In this document: in pieces, positions 7,610 through 15,378 of the stretch
Layout: the number at the start of each line of letters is the position of its first letter
Position numbering within the stretch: the first letter of the stretch is position 1
Assembly: GCF_000333275.1 (NCBI RefSeq)
Contig: NZ_BACU01000390.1
Span: 1-39,918 of the forward strand
Length of the DNA stretch: 39,918 bases
Source of the DNA: Azospirillum sp. B4
GTDB lineage: Bacteria; Pseudomonadota; Alphaproteobacteria; Azospirillales; Azospirillaceae
Direction of reading: 5' to 3'
Notes under the pieces: model-generated
Database searches by the model: none
The model's input: only the letters and a program-made list of their open reading frames with translations
Told to the model about the DNA's origin: nothing
Position numbers and translations under genes: made by a program

Positions 7610-8800
7610 TCACACCACCAGCCGGTCCAGCGACGCGCGGTCGAAGGGGATCACTTGGTCCACGCGGCCGTCGCGGACCTTGATGGCCCAATCGGGATCG
7701 CTGAGCAAGACCCGGCCCACGCCCAGCAGGTCGAAATCCCCCCGCGCCAGGGCCTGGGCCGCCTGGTCCACGTCGGTGGGCTTCACCTCGAAGGCGTCGC
7801 GGTTGGCGAACATGCCGACCTTGAAGGCGTCGTCCAGGCCGACGCTGCCCACGGCGATGACGGGCTTGCCCGTCAGGCGCTTGGTCCAGGCCGCCAGCGT
7901 GTCGGGGGAGCCGTCGAAGGCCGGCTCCCAATAGCGGCGGGTGCTGACGTGGAAGACGTCCACCCCGGCCTCGGCCAGCGGCGTCAGGATGCGGCCCAAT
8001 TCCTCCGGCGTCTGGGTGATCTTGGCGCCGTAGTCGCCGCCCTTCCACTGGGAAAAGCGGAAGACGATGGGGAAGTCCGGGCTGACGGCGGCGCGCACGG
8101 CCCGCACCACCTCCACGGCGAAGCGCACGCGGTTCTCCAGGCTGCCGCCATAGGCGTCGGTGCGCTGGTTGGTCTTTTCCCAGAAGAAGTCGTCGATCAG
8201 GTAGCCATGGGCGCCGTGCAGCTCGGCGCCGTCGAAGCCGATGCGCTCCGCATCCGCGGCGGCCTGGGCGAAGGCGGCGATGACGGCGTCGATATCGGCC
8301 TGGGTCATGGCCCGCACCACCTCGACCCCGTTGTCCACGATGGCGGAGGGGCCGTAGCCCGGCACCGCCGGGTCCGGCTCCACGCCCGCGCGGCGGGCGA
8401 CGCCCACATGCCACAGCTGCGGAATGATGCGGCCGCCCGCCTCATGCACGGCGTCCACCACCCGCTTCCAGCCGGCCAGCGCGGCCTCGCCATGGAAGGC
8501 CGGGACCTGGGGATAGCCGTTGGCGGCGGGATGGTTGACATAAGTGCCTTCGGTGATCAGCAGGCCGACGCCGCCCCGCACCCGGCGGCGGTAATAGGCC
8601 ACGACGTCCTCACCCGGAACCCCGCCCGGCGACTTGTTCCGGGTCATGGGCGCCATCACCACCCGGTTGGCCAGGATGTGCCGACCAAAGGCGAAGGGCT
8701 GGAACAAGGGGGCGACGGTGGCGTTGACGGGATGAGCCCCGGGCGCCGTGGCCGGAGTCGCGCCGGAAACGGCGCCCGGGGCGGGAATGACGGTGTCCAT
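7610..8800 (-). CDS. Old Yellow Enzyme family NADH:flavin oxidoreductase
   Basis: About 396 residues from the ATG at 8800 (the frame stays open to 8866, but MDTVIPAPG is the more natural start). It is an FMN-dependent TIM barrel: FGRHILANRVVMAPMTRNKSPGG at the N-terminus; QLWHVGVARR; the family motif HGAHGYLIDDFFWEKTNQRTDAYGGS with the substrate-binding HGAH; and GVGRVLLSDPDW for the FMN phosphate near the C-terminus. Such enzymes reduce activated C=C bonds of electrophilic enones, often in electrophile or xenobiotic stress. It is transcribed with an ArsR gene downstream, and a dyad at 8841-8862 lies in its leader or promoter. The physiological substrate cannot be read from sequence. Confidence 0.92.
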   Translation of the reverse strand: MDTVIPAPGAVSGATPATAPGAHPVNATVAPLFQPFAFGRHILANRVVMAPMTRNKSPGGVPGEDVVAYYRRRVRGGVGLLITEGTYVNHPAANGYPQVPAFHGEAALAGWKRVVDAVHEAGGRIIPQLWHVGVARRAGVEPDPAVPGYGPSAIVDNGVEVVRAMTQADIDAVIAAFAQAAADAERIGFDGAELHGAHGYLIDDFFWEKTNQRTDAYGGSLENRVRFAVEVVRAVRAAVSPDFPIVFRFSQWKGGDYGAKITQTPEELGRILTPLAEAGVDVFHVSTRRYWEPAFDGSPDTLAAWTKRLTGKPVIAVGSVGLDDAFKVGMFANRDAFEVKPTDVDQAAQALARGDFDLLGVGRVLLSDPDWAIKVRDGRVDQVIPFDRASLDRLVV

Positions 8801-8840
8801 GGCTATGCCTTGGCTGGTTGGCGGAAGATTGTGACTTCGG

Positions 8841-8862
8841 TATATCGCGTTTTCTCGATATA
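8841..8862. promoter_or_regulatory. Candidate ArsR operator upstream of the oxidoreductase
   Basis: TATATCG-N8-CGATATA is a perfect 7-bp inverted repeat in an AT-rich patch about 40 nt upstream of the ATG at 8800. ArsR-family operators are typically AT-rich imperfect dyads at the promoter. The ArsR gene lies at the end of the same transcript, so autoregulation is the simple reading. The rest of 8863-9076 shows no further clear structure. Confidence 0.5.
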
Positions 8863-9076
8863 TCAAGTGCCTGGTTTGCCGCCCTTTTTACCAACGCGAA
8901 ATGTTGCGGCGCAAACCGACGCCGGACGAACTGTCCTAAACGGTTGATGGCCTATGGTGTGCGTCGGGAAATGCGCTACGCTTTGATGACAGGCTTCACC
9001 AAGCCCAAGGAAACCGTAGACGCAGATTGGGTTCATGCGCGCCGACAGGGCGCCCTAACATCAGGAGGACAGCAGG

Positions 9077-9763
9077 ATGGCGGCACCCGTGTCAGCCCGT
9101 GCGAGCCTATTGGAAACCGGGCGTAATGATGCGCTGCAGCGGAACCTGATCCCCTGTTTCGACGCCTTCTACGGTGCGGCGCTGACCTTGATCGACGACT
9201 GGAACGCCCCCACCCGGCCCCGGGTGCTGGACCTGGGCTCCAACGGCGGCCTGTTCGCCTCCTTCGTGCGCGGCCGCCTGCCCCACGCCCACCTGCATCT
9301 GGTGGAAGAGACACCGGCCGCGCTGGAGCAAAGCCGCCGCCGCTTCGCCGGCGACGCCCGCGTCAGCTTCGCGATGGCGGAGTTGGACCAGGCCGACCTG
9401 CGCGGCCCCTGGGACCTGATCATCACCAGCCTGGCCATCCACCATCTGGACCACAGCGCCAAGCGCGACCTGTACGGCCGCGTCAACCAGGTGCTGGCCC
9501 CTGGCGGCCTGTTCATCAGCGCCGAGCAGGTGGCGGGCCCCACGGCGGAGCTGGAGAGCCAGTATGACCGCCTGTGGCAGGCGGAGGCGGGCGACCTGGG
9601 CGTGCCGGCGGTGGAACTGTCCCGCGCCCGCGACCGCCTGCGCCAGGACCACTGCGCCACCCTGGGCGAACAGCTGATGTGGATGGCGGAGGCCGGCCTG
9701 GCCGATGTCGATTGCGCCTTCAAGCACTGGCGCTTCGCCGTCATGAGCGCGCGGCATCACTGA
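9077..9763 (+). CDS. Class I SAM-dependent methyltransferase
   Basis: A 228-residue Rossmann-fold methyltransferase. Motif I is VLDLGSNGGLFASFV (residues about 50-64), the acidic residue ending strand 2 lies in LHLVEE, and motif IV is WDLIITSLAIHHLDH, with the LAPGGLFISAEQV strand following. The architecture resembles CmoA/UbiE-type small-molecule or tRNA methyltransferases, but the substrate is not evident. AGGAGG lies about 9 nt before the ATG. It is a single gene between the divergent oxidoreductase and nhaA. Confidence 0.85.
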   Translation: MAAPVSARASLLETGRNDALQRNLIPCFDAFYGAALTLIDDWNAPTRPRVLDLGSNGGLFASFVRGRLPHAHLHLVEETPAALEQSRRRFAGDARVSFAMAELDQADLRGPWDLIITSLAIHHLDHSAKRDLYGRVNQVLAPGGLFISAEQVAGPTAELESQYDRLWQAEAGDLGVPAVELSRARDRLRQDHCATLGEQLMWMAEAGLADVDCAFKHWRFAVMSARHH

Positions 9764-9859
9764 GCCGAAACCGGCCACCGGGCGGCTTTGGGTGGCAATC
9801 GGCGTCCCAGTCCGTAAAGTGGGACGGTTCGTCGCACCCCGAGCCTAGGTCCCCCGCCC

Positions 9860-11041
9860 ATGATCAAGTCCCTGGTCCGCCACATCCATTACCGGGTGGA
9901 GCGTTTCCTCGCCCTGGACAATTGGGGTGAGATCCTGCTGCTGGCCCTGTCGGTGGCGGGGCTGGCCGTGGCCAATTCGGCCTGGGGGCCCGGCTATTTC
10001 CATCTGCTGCACGCGCCGCTGGGCGTCGGGCCCGCCACCCTTTCGGTGGAACAGTGGGTGAATGACCTGCTGATGGCGCTGTTCTTCCTGCTGGTGGGGC
10101 TGGAGATCAAGCGGGAGATGGTGGGCGGCGACCTGTCCACCCCTTCCCAGGTCGCCCTGCCCGGTATCGCGGCGCTGGGTGGTGTGCTTTTCCCGGTGCT
10201 GATCTATGTCGCGGTGAACCGGGGCGACGCGGCGGCGCTGACCGGATGGGCCACGCCGGCGGCCACCGACATCGCCTTCGCCCTGGCGGCCTTATCCGCC
10301 TTCGGGCGCGGGCTGCCCCGATCCGCCCTCCTGTTCCTGTCGTCGCTGGCCATCTTCGACGACCTGGCGGCCATCCTGATCATCGCCCTGTTCTACAGCG
10401 GCGGCCTGTCGTGGCCGGATCTGGGCTGGGCAGCGGTGGCCTTGGTGACGCTGCTGGGCATGAACCGCCTGGGCGTGCGCCGGCTGGCGCCCTATCTGGT
10501 GGTGGGGCTGGCCCTGTGGGTGGCGGTGCTGCGCTCCGGCGTGCACGCCACCATGGCGGGCGTGCTGCTGGCGATGACCATCCCGATGGGCAGCGCGGAG
10601 GATGAGGCGGCCGGCCGCTCCCCCCTGCACCGGCTGGAGGGCGCCCTGCACCCCGTCGTCTATTTCGGGGTGCTGCCCCTGTTCGGCTTCGCCAACGCCG
10701 GTGTCAGCTTCCAGGGCCTGGGCTGGGCCAGCCTGCTGGATCCCGTGCCGCTGGGCATCGCCCTGGGCCTGTTCCTGGGCAAGCAGGTTGGCGTCTTCGC
10801 CTTCACGCTGGCGGCGGTGCGGCTGGGCCTGGCCAAGCTGCCGGCGCAGGTGGGCTGGGGCGCGCTTTACGGCATCGCCATGCTGTGCGGCATCGGCTTC
10901 ACCATGAGCCTGTTCATCGCCGGCCTGGCCTTCCCTGAGGCGGGCGTGGCGGGAGAGGCCAAGCTGGGGGTGTTCGCCGGATCCCTGATATCGGCGCTGG
11001 GCGGCGGCTTGTGGCTGCTGGCGGCGCGGCGCCGGGCCTAA
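9860..11041 (+). CDS. nhaA: Na+/H+ antiporter NhaA
   Basis: A 393-residue inner-membrane protein with about 12 hydrophobic segments and NhaA hallmarks: LALSVAGLAVANSAWGPGY in helix 1, DLLMALFFLLVGLEIKREMVGG, GWATPAATDIAFALAALS with the functional Asp, and LSSLAIFDDLAAILIIALFY with the Asp-Asp ion-binding pair near residues 167-168. It exchanges cytoplasmic Na+ or Li+ for external protons, for pH and sodium homeostasis. The start at 9860 gives the usual N-terminus. The stop overlaps the stop of the convergent bufC gene (11038-11041). Confidence 0.96.
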   Translation: MIKSLVRHIHYRVERFLALDNWGEILLLALSVAGLAVANSAWGPGYFHLLHAPLGVGPATLSVEQWVNDLLMALFFLLVGLEIKREMVGGDLSTPSQVALPGIAALGGVLFPVLIYVAVNRGDAAALTGWATPAATDIAFALAALSAFGRGLPRSALLFLSSLAIFDDLAAILIIALFYSGGLSWPDLGWAAVALVTLLGMNRLGVRRLAPYLVVGLALWVAVLRSGVHATMAGVLLAMTIPMGSAEDEAAGRSPLHRLEGALHPVVYFGVLPLFGFANAGVSFQGLGWASLLDPVPLGIALGLFLGKQVGVFAFTLAAVRLGLAKLPAQVGWGALYGIAMLCGIGFTMSLFIAGLAFPEAGVAGEAKLGVFAGSLISALGGGLWLLAARRRA

Positions 11042-11787
11042 AGACTGGCCCCGGCCAGCGCCCCCTGGGCCAGCAGCATGTGCAGCATGCCCTGCAGATC
11101 CAGGGCCGGCTCCACCGCCAGGCCGGCGGCGGCGGCATCCGCCAAGGTCTGGCCGTCCAGCAGCGCCTGGATGGCGGCGGCGGCCCCCGGCGGCAGGGAA
11201 ACGCAGACGATGCCGTCGGCCGGCCTCAGCACCAGCACCTCCTCCTCCCCCGGCATCGGCGGGGGCACGGCCGCCGCCTCATCCTCCTGCGCCTGGCGCC
11301 ACAGGGGCAGCACATCGTGGCCCAGCCACAGCACCCGGGCAGCGGGGTGGGGTATGAAGCGCAACTGGGCATAATCGCCCGGCGGGAAGGCGGCCAGTCG
11401 CTCCGCCGTCAGCGGCGGGGCGTCGGCGGCGAAATAGGCCTCCATCACCGCCCATTCCAGGCGCGCCATGTCGGCCGCCCCGATATCCCGCGCCGCCAGC
11501 GCCTGGGGAAAGCCGCCGCCATAAGCCGACAGCTGCGGCCGGTCGGGCGGGCTGTGGCGCGCGAAGTCCAGCGCCGCCACCCGAAAGGCCGGGATGCCCA
11601 TGAGGCGCAGGGTGACCGGGAAGGCGGCGGCCAGCGCCTCCGCCAGGGACTGTTGCACATTGGCGCGGTAGATCTTCAGCCGCGCCCGGGCCAGGGGGCC
11701 GGCGGCCAGGTCGACCCCTCCCCCATCGGCCCCGCTGTCAACCGCCAGCAAGGCCCGCCGCATCTGCGCCTGGAAGGCCTCAAGCAT
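11038..11787 (-). CDS. bufC: DUF2063 family bufferin maturation partner (second locus)
   Basis: A 249-residue DUF2063 protein from the ATG at 11787 (MLEAFQAQMRRALL). The start lies 8 nt inside the 3' end of the preceding bufB; the longer upstream frame only overlaps bufB. Recognisable segments are RLKIYRANVQQSLAEALAAAFPVTLRLMG and QLSAYGGGFPQALAARDIGAADMARLEWAVMEAYFA, the same helix pattern as the copy at 329-1084 but well diverged. The C-terminal half has an RPADGIVCVSLPPGA segment. It would act with the adjacent BufB on the BufA precursor. Its last codons overlap the nhaA stop in convergent orientation. Confidence 0.88.
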   Translation of the reverse strand: MLEAFQAQMRRALLAVDSGADGGGVDLAAGPLARARLKIYRANVQQSLAEALAAAFPVTLRLMGIPAFRVAALDFARHSPPDRPQLSAYGGGFPQALAARDIGAADMARLEWAVMEAYFAADAPPLTAERLAAFPPGDYAQLRFIPHPAARVLWLGHDVLPLWRQAQEDEAAAVPPPMPGEEEVLVLRPADGIVCVSLPPGAAAAIQALLDGQTLADAAAAGLAVEPALDLQGMLHMLLAQGALAGASL

Positions 11788-12727
11788 GGCGGGCCACCCC
11801 GCCTTCGTCCACCCAACCTTGGGCCACCCTGTCGAGGTGGGCCTGGGCGCGAGCGGCCTCACCCAGCAGCACCGCCAGCGGCGGCACGTCCATGTCCCAC
11901 TCCACCAGCACCGGCAGCGGGCCGGTGCGGGACAGGACCCCGGTCAGCAGATCCCATACCCCGTCCGACACCACGCTGCCGTGATCGTCGATCAGCACCA
12001 CGGCGTCGGGCCCGGCGTCCGGCCCCACCCAGGGGGCGAAGGCCTCGCGCCGATGGCCGGCCACGTGGATCTCCCCCACCGCCCATAGGGGGAAGTCCGC
12101 CAGGTACCCGGCCGCGTCGAAGCCCAGGTTGTGGGCGCTGACGGCCACGTTGTTCACGTCCAGCAGCAGGCCGCAGCCGGTGCGGGCGGCCAGTTCGGCC
12201 AGGAAGCGCGGCTCCGGCATCGCCTCCTCCCCCGGAGGCAGGGTCAGGGGCATGTAGAGGGAGGGGTTTTCCACCAGCAGGCGGCGGCCCAACGCATCCT
12301 GGGCCTGGGCCACGTTGGCCGCGACCACGTCCAGCGTTCCCGCCGTCAACGGCAGGGGCAGCAGGTCGTTCAGGTAGGCGCCGCCGGTGCCGGCCCAGGC
12401 CAGATGGTCGGACACCTGATCGGGCTGCAACCGGTCGTACAGGCGGCGCAGGTTGGCCAGGTGTGCCGAATCGAGGCCGCCAGCGGCCCCCAACGACAGG
12501 CCGACCCCGTGGCAGGATAGGGGATAGTCGCGCCGGATGGCCTCCAGCCCCGCCAGGCGCGGGCCCCCCGCCACCAGATAGGTTTCGCTGTGCACCTCCA
12601 GCCAGGCGACGTCCGGGCGGTCGTCGGCCAGGAAGGCCGGCACATGCGGATGGCGCAGGCCGATGCCGGCCCGGCGGGGCAGGGTCACCACGGATGGGAC
12701 GGCCGGGCGAGCGGCGACGGTGTCCAT
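11780..12727 (-). CDS. bufB: DUF692/MNIO family bufferin maturase (second locus)
   Basis: A complete 315-residue DUF692/MNIO enzyme with a TIM-barrel pattern and likely iron ligands: EVHSETY (residues 44-50), SCHGVGLSLG (H73), SDHLAW (D107, H108), VENPS (E153), LLLDVNNVAVSAHN (D190, N193, H199), GEIHVAGH (H221, H225), DDHG (D248, H249) and LVEWDMDVPP (E276). MNIO enzymes oxidatively rearrange cysteines of a peptide substrate; in bufferin systems they convert cysteines to thiooxazoles, which bind copper. It lies 11 nt after bufA and overlaps bufC by 8 nt, so bufABC is one operon. The family call is from sequence; the ligand list follows family conservation. Confidence 0.93.
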   Translation of the reverse strand: MDTVAARPAVPSVVTLPRRAGIGLRHPHVPAFLADDRPDVAWLEVHSETYLVAGGPRLAGLEAIRRDYPLSCHGVGLSLGAAGGLDSAHLANLRRLYDRLQPDQVSDHLAWAGTGGAYLNDLLPLPLTAGTLDVVAANVAQAQDALGRRLLVENPSLYMPLTLPPGEEAMPEPRFLAELAARTGCGLLLDVNNVAVSAHNLGFDAAGYLADFPLWAVGEIHVAGHRREAFAPWVGPDAGPDAVVLIDDHGSVVSDGVWDLLTGVLSRTGPLPVLVEWDMDVPPLAVLLGEAARAQAHLDRVAQGWVDEGGVARHA

Positions 12728-12738
12728 GGGGCCGCCAG

Positions 12739-13068
12739 TCAGCCCCCGGGGGCCTGGCCAGGGGCCTTGGGCGCCTTGCCCACGCCCTTGAAGGGCTTCA
12801 GCTTGCCGCCCTGCGTCCGGCAGGTGCCCTTTTTCACATCCAGGAATTCCTGGCCGTCATAGTCGACCTTGGACAGGGCGCCGCAATCATGGGTGCCGGC
12901 GGCCGACGCGCACGAATTCTCCCCCGCCTTGGCGATGCCGTAGCACTTCTCCATGCCCTTGGGCGCCGGCCCGTCGTGCGCGCGGGCGGTGGCGCCGGCG
13001 ACGTTCAGCGCGGCCAGGGCGCCGGCCAGGGCCAGGGCGGCCTTCAAGGCGGGGGTTCTATCGGTCAT
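12739..13068 (-). CDS. bufA: Bufferin precursor (DUF2282 family), secreted copper-binding RiPP
   Basis: A 109-residue precursor from the ATG at 13068 (AAGGAT lies just upstream; an ATG 33 nt further up is less likely). Residues 1-30 form a Sec signal peptide ([19 protein letters not shown], cleavage after ARA). The mature region has four cysteines, C42, C53, C62 and C83, in the DUF2282 pattern [15 protein letters not shown], then HDCG, then [10 protein letters not shown] and KKGTC. In described bufferins the two central cysteines are modified to thiooxazoles and the outer pair can form a disulfide; the product is exported to the periplasm and sequesters copper. A Lys/Pro/Gly-rich tail of about 26 residues follows the last Cys. 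The maturases BufB and BufC follow directly. Confidence 0.9.
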   Translation of the reverse strand: MTDRTPALKAALALAGALAALNVAGATARAHDGPAPKGMEKCYGIAKAGENSCASAAGTHDCGALSKVDYDGQEFLDVKKGTCRTQGGKLKPFKGVGKAPKAPGQAPGG

Positions 13069-13161
13069 CAGGCCATCCTTTAGGCAGAGGTCGGGCGCCA
13101 TCGCGCGCCCCGGGGAATCCCACCGGCAGGGTGAGCAGGCCAGACCCTACGCCCTTTGCCG

Positions 13162-13179
13162 CCAGGGCAAAACCCCTGG
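13162..13179. promoter_or_regulatory. Inverted repeat upstream of bufA
   Basis: CCAGGG-N6-CCCTGG is a perfect 6-bp dyad about 94 nt upstream of the bufA start. The A/T-containing spacer (CAAAAC) and its position in the divergent bufA/yceI gap make it a candidate operator. I could not identify a convincing ECF-sigma promoter beside it. Confidence 0.3.
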
Positions 13180-13253
13180 AGTATGTGTGAAATCGTCCCA
13201 TGCGCCCGGCGATTGGTGCGGCAAATGGAACAATGATTCCCAGATGACCTTGA

Positions 13254-13282
13254 TTGTGGGCCCGCCGCCGGCGACTTAGATT
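13254..13282 (+). promoter_or_regulatory. Weak candidate sigma70 promoter for the first YceI gene
   Basis: TTGTGG (13254-13259) and TAGATT (13277-13282) are separated by 17 nt. This is the only reasonable -35/-10 pair I found in the 13069-13382 gap. It lies 100 nt before the YceI start; match quality is modest. Confidence 0.28.
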
Positions 13283-13382
13283 ATGCCCGTACCGTCCGCC
13301 GCCGCCCTCAGACGGGTGGCGGTTGGCCTTCCCTTTCCCCTCCCGGCCATTCGGCCCGCTTTCCACGCCAAGGAATAAAACC

Positions 13383-13994
13383 ATGAAGCGCATTCCCGCC
13401 CTGATGCTGGCCGCCGCCCTGCTCGCCGCCGCCCCCGCCACCGCCCTGGCCCAGGCGACCACGGACCTGACCAAGGTCGAAGGTGGCCATTTCACCCTGG
13501 ACAAGAGCCACGCCAAGGTGGTGTTCGCCATCACCCACTTCGGCTTCTCCACCTACTACGGCGCTTTCCCGGACCTGGAAGGGACCCTGGACTTCGATCC
13601 CAAGGCCCCGGCCAAGAGCAAGCTGGACGTGACCATCAACGTGAAGGGCCTGTCCACCGCCAACCCGAAGCTGGATGAGCACCTGAACAGCGCTGACTTC
13701 TTCGACACGGCGAAGTTCCCGACCGCCACCTTCAAGGCCACCAAGATCGAAGTGACCGGCGCCACCACCGGCAAGATCATCGGTGACCTGACCCTGCACG
13801 GCGTGACCAAGCCCGTGACCCTGGACGCCACCTTCCACGGCGGCGGCGCCAACCCGATGACCAAGGCCTATGTCGTCGGCTTCGACGCCAAGACCCAGGT
13901 GAAGCGGTCGGAGTTCGGCGTGGACAAGTACGTGCCGTACGTGAGCGACGAGGTCGAGCTGCTGATCAGCGGTGAGTTCGACCGCGCCCAGTAA
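13383..13994 (+). CDS. YceI family periplasmic protein (copy 1)
   Basis: A 203-residue exported lipocalin-like YceI protein. The signal peptide is residues 1-23 (MKRIPALMLAAALLAAAPATALA). The mature part has the family pattern: HFTLDKSHAKVVFAITHFGFSTYYGAF, LDFDP, HLNSADFFDTAKFPTATFKATKI, GDLTLHGVTKPVTLD and VDKYVPYVSDEVELLISGEF. YceI barrels bind polyisoprenoid or amide lipids, and the genes are often beside cytochrome b561, as here (14043). AGGAAT precedes the ATG at 13383. It is clearly more distant from the two other YceI copies downstream than those are from each other. Confidence 0.93.
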   Translation: MKRIPALMLAAALLAAAPATALAQATTDLTKVEGGHFTLDKSHAKVVFAITHFGFSTYYGAFPDLEGTLDFDPKAPAKSKLDVTINVKGLSTANPKLDEHLNSADFFDTAKFPTATFKATKIEVTGATTGKIIGDLTLHGVTKPVTLDATFHGGGANPMTKAYVVGFDAKTQVKRSEFGVDKYVPYVSDEVELLISGEFDRAQ

Positions 13995-14042
13995 TCAGTA
14001 TAAAGTGGTTGAGTATCCATGACTGAAGGGGGAAGCCGGACC

Positions 14043-14630
14043 ATGACCGTCTCGGCGCGTTACATCTCGGCGCGTTACAATGGTGTGGCCATCCTGGTCC
14101 ACTGGCTGACCGTCATCGCCATCATCGGCCTGTTGATCATGGGCTGGACGATGACGTCGCTGCCGCCCGGCTCCCCCGACCAGTTCAAGCTGTTCCAGTT
14201 GCACAAGTCGGTGGGCATCACCGTGCTGGCCCTGACCCTGTTCCGGGCGGCCTGGCGCGTGGCCCACCGGCCGCCGCCCCTCCCGGCCCACATGCCGGTG
14301 TGGGAGAAGGCGGCCGCCCACCTGGGCCATCTGGGGCTGTACGCCCTGCTGCTGGGCATGCCCCTGACCGGCTGGGCCGTCGTCTCCACCTCCAAATTCA
14401 ACATCCCAACCGTGCTGTACGGCCTCATCCCCTTCCCCCACATGCCCGTGCTGGCCGACCTGGAGAACAAGGCGCCTATCAACGACGTGGTGTCGGAGGC
14501 GCATGAGCTGGCCGCCTGGATCCTGGTGGCCCTGGTCGTGGTCCACGCCCTGGCGGCGCTGCGCCACCACTTCCTGGCGAAGGACGACGTGCTGCTGCGC
14601 ATGGTCCCCCGCTTCGGCCGCCGGGCCTGA
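14043..14630 (+). CDS. Cytochrome b561 family membrane protein
   Basis: About 195 residues with four membrane helices typical of bacterial cytochrome b561: YNGVAILVHWLTVIAIIGLLIMGW, LHKSVGITVLALTLFRAAWRV, HLGLYALLLGMPLTGW and EAHELAAWILVALVVVHALAALRHH. The histidines in VHW, LHK, HLG/AHE and VVHALAALRHH are the expected heme ligands. It would move electrons between a quinol and a periplasmic partner. The ATG at 14043, preceded by GAAGGGGGAAG, is preferred over the ATG at 14019. A perfect 15-bp tandem repeat (14050-14079) duplicates SARYI at the N-terminus. It lies between YceI genes; YceI and b561 are often linked or fused. Confidence 0.92.
   Translation: MTVSARYISARYNGVAILVHWLTVIAIIGLLIMGWTMTSLPPGSPDQFKLFQLHKSVGITVLALTLFRAAWRVAHRPPPLPAHMPVWEKAAAHLGHLGLYALLLGMPLTGWAVVSTSKFNIPTVLYGLIPFPHMPVLADLENKAPINDVVSEAHELAAWILVALVVVHALAALRHHFLAKDDVLLRMVPRFGRRA
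14050..14079 (+). repeat. 15-bp perfect tandem repeat in the b561 gene
   Basis: TCTCGGCGCGTTACA occurs twice head to tail, in frame, repeating five residues just before the first membrane helix. It looks like a recent slippage duplication. Confidence 0.85.
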
Positions 14631-14663
14631 GCCCCGGCCCCCTTCCTGATAGAGGATGATCCC

Positions 14664-15227
14664 ATGAAGTTCCTCGCCCCCTTCGCGGCCGCCACCCTGG
14701 GCGCCCTGCTGCTGGCCGGTCCGGCCTCGGCCGCCAGTTGGACCGTGGACACCGCCCACAGCAAGCTGGGCTTCACCGGCAGCCAGAGCGGCGCCGCCTT
14801 CAGCGGGACCTTCACCCGCTGGGACGCGGCCATCGACTTCGACCCCGCCAACCCCGCCACCGGCCACGCCACCGTCACCATCGACATGGCCAGCGCCAAG
14901 ACCGGCGACGTGCAGAAGGACCAGTCCCTGCCCGAGGCCGACTGGTTCAGCATCAAGGCCTTCCCCAAGGCGGTGTTCGAGGCCACGACCTTCAAGTCCA
15001 AGGGCGGCAACCAGTATGAGGCCGTGGGCACCCTGACCATCCGCGGCATCAAGAAGGACGTCGTCCTGCCCTTCACCCTGGACGTGGCCGGCGGCAAGGC
15101 CCACGCGGTGGGCAAGCTGGACCTGGTGCGCACCGACTATGGCGTCGGCCAGGGCGCCTGGGGCGACGGCAAGATGGTGGCGCTGAACGTCGGCGTCACC
15201 GTTGACCTGACCGCGACGACCAAGTAA
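14664..15227 (+). CDS. YceI family periplasmic protein (copy 2)
   Basis: A 187-residue exported YceI protein. The signal peptide ends at PASAA (residue about 23) and is followed by SWTVDTAHSKLGFTGSQSGAAFSGTFTRWDAAIDFDP. Family features include ADWFSIKAFPKAVFEATTF, GTLTIRGIKKDVVLPF and LVRTDYGVGQGAW. It starts 33 nt after the b561 gene with AGAGGAT as ribosome site, so it is probably co-transcribed. A strong terminator follows. It is very similar in layout to copy 3, and one 49-nt block is almost identical at DNA level. The likely role is periplasmic isoprenoid or quinone-like lipid binding with b561; this is family-based. Confidence 0.93.
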   Translation: MKFLAPFAAATLGALLLAGPASAASWTVDTAHSKLGFTGSQSGAAFSGTFTRWDAAIDFDPANPATGHATVTIDMASAKTGDVQKDQSLPEADWFSIKAFPKAVFEATTFKSKGGNQYEAVGTLTIRGIKKDVVLPFTLDVAGGKAHAVGKLDLVRTDYGVGQGAWGDGKMVALNVGVTVDLTATTK

Positions 15228-15256
15228 GCGCCAGGCCACCCATCCGACCCGGTAAG

Positions 15257-15293
15257 CGGCCCCGGCGCCACGGCGTCCGGGGCCGTTCCGTTT
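15257..15293 (+). terminator. Rho-independent terminator after YceI copy 2
   Basis: CGGCCCCGG at 15257-15265 pairs perfectly with CCGGGGCCG at 15277-15285, with further inner pairing, and is followed by TTCCGTTT. It closes the YceI-b561-YceI unit, so YceI copy 3 needs its own promoter or readthrough. Confidence 0.75.
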
Positions 15294-15378
15294 ACAACGT
15301 ATGCTACGCGGGGTCGCAGACGCCGCCACGTCCGCGTGGATTACCATCCGGGACCCTCACACCGTACCGGAGCGTCCC

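Noticed and set aside
7568-8947. 459-residue plus-strand frame opposite the Old Yellow Enzyme
   Set aside because: No motif and biased shadow composition; the minus-strand enzyme carries all family motifs.
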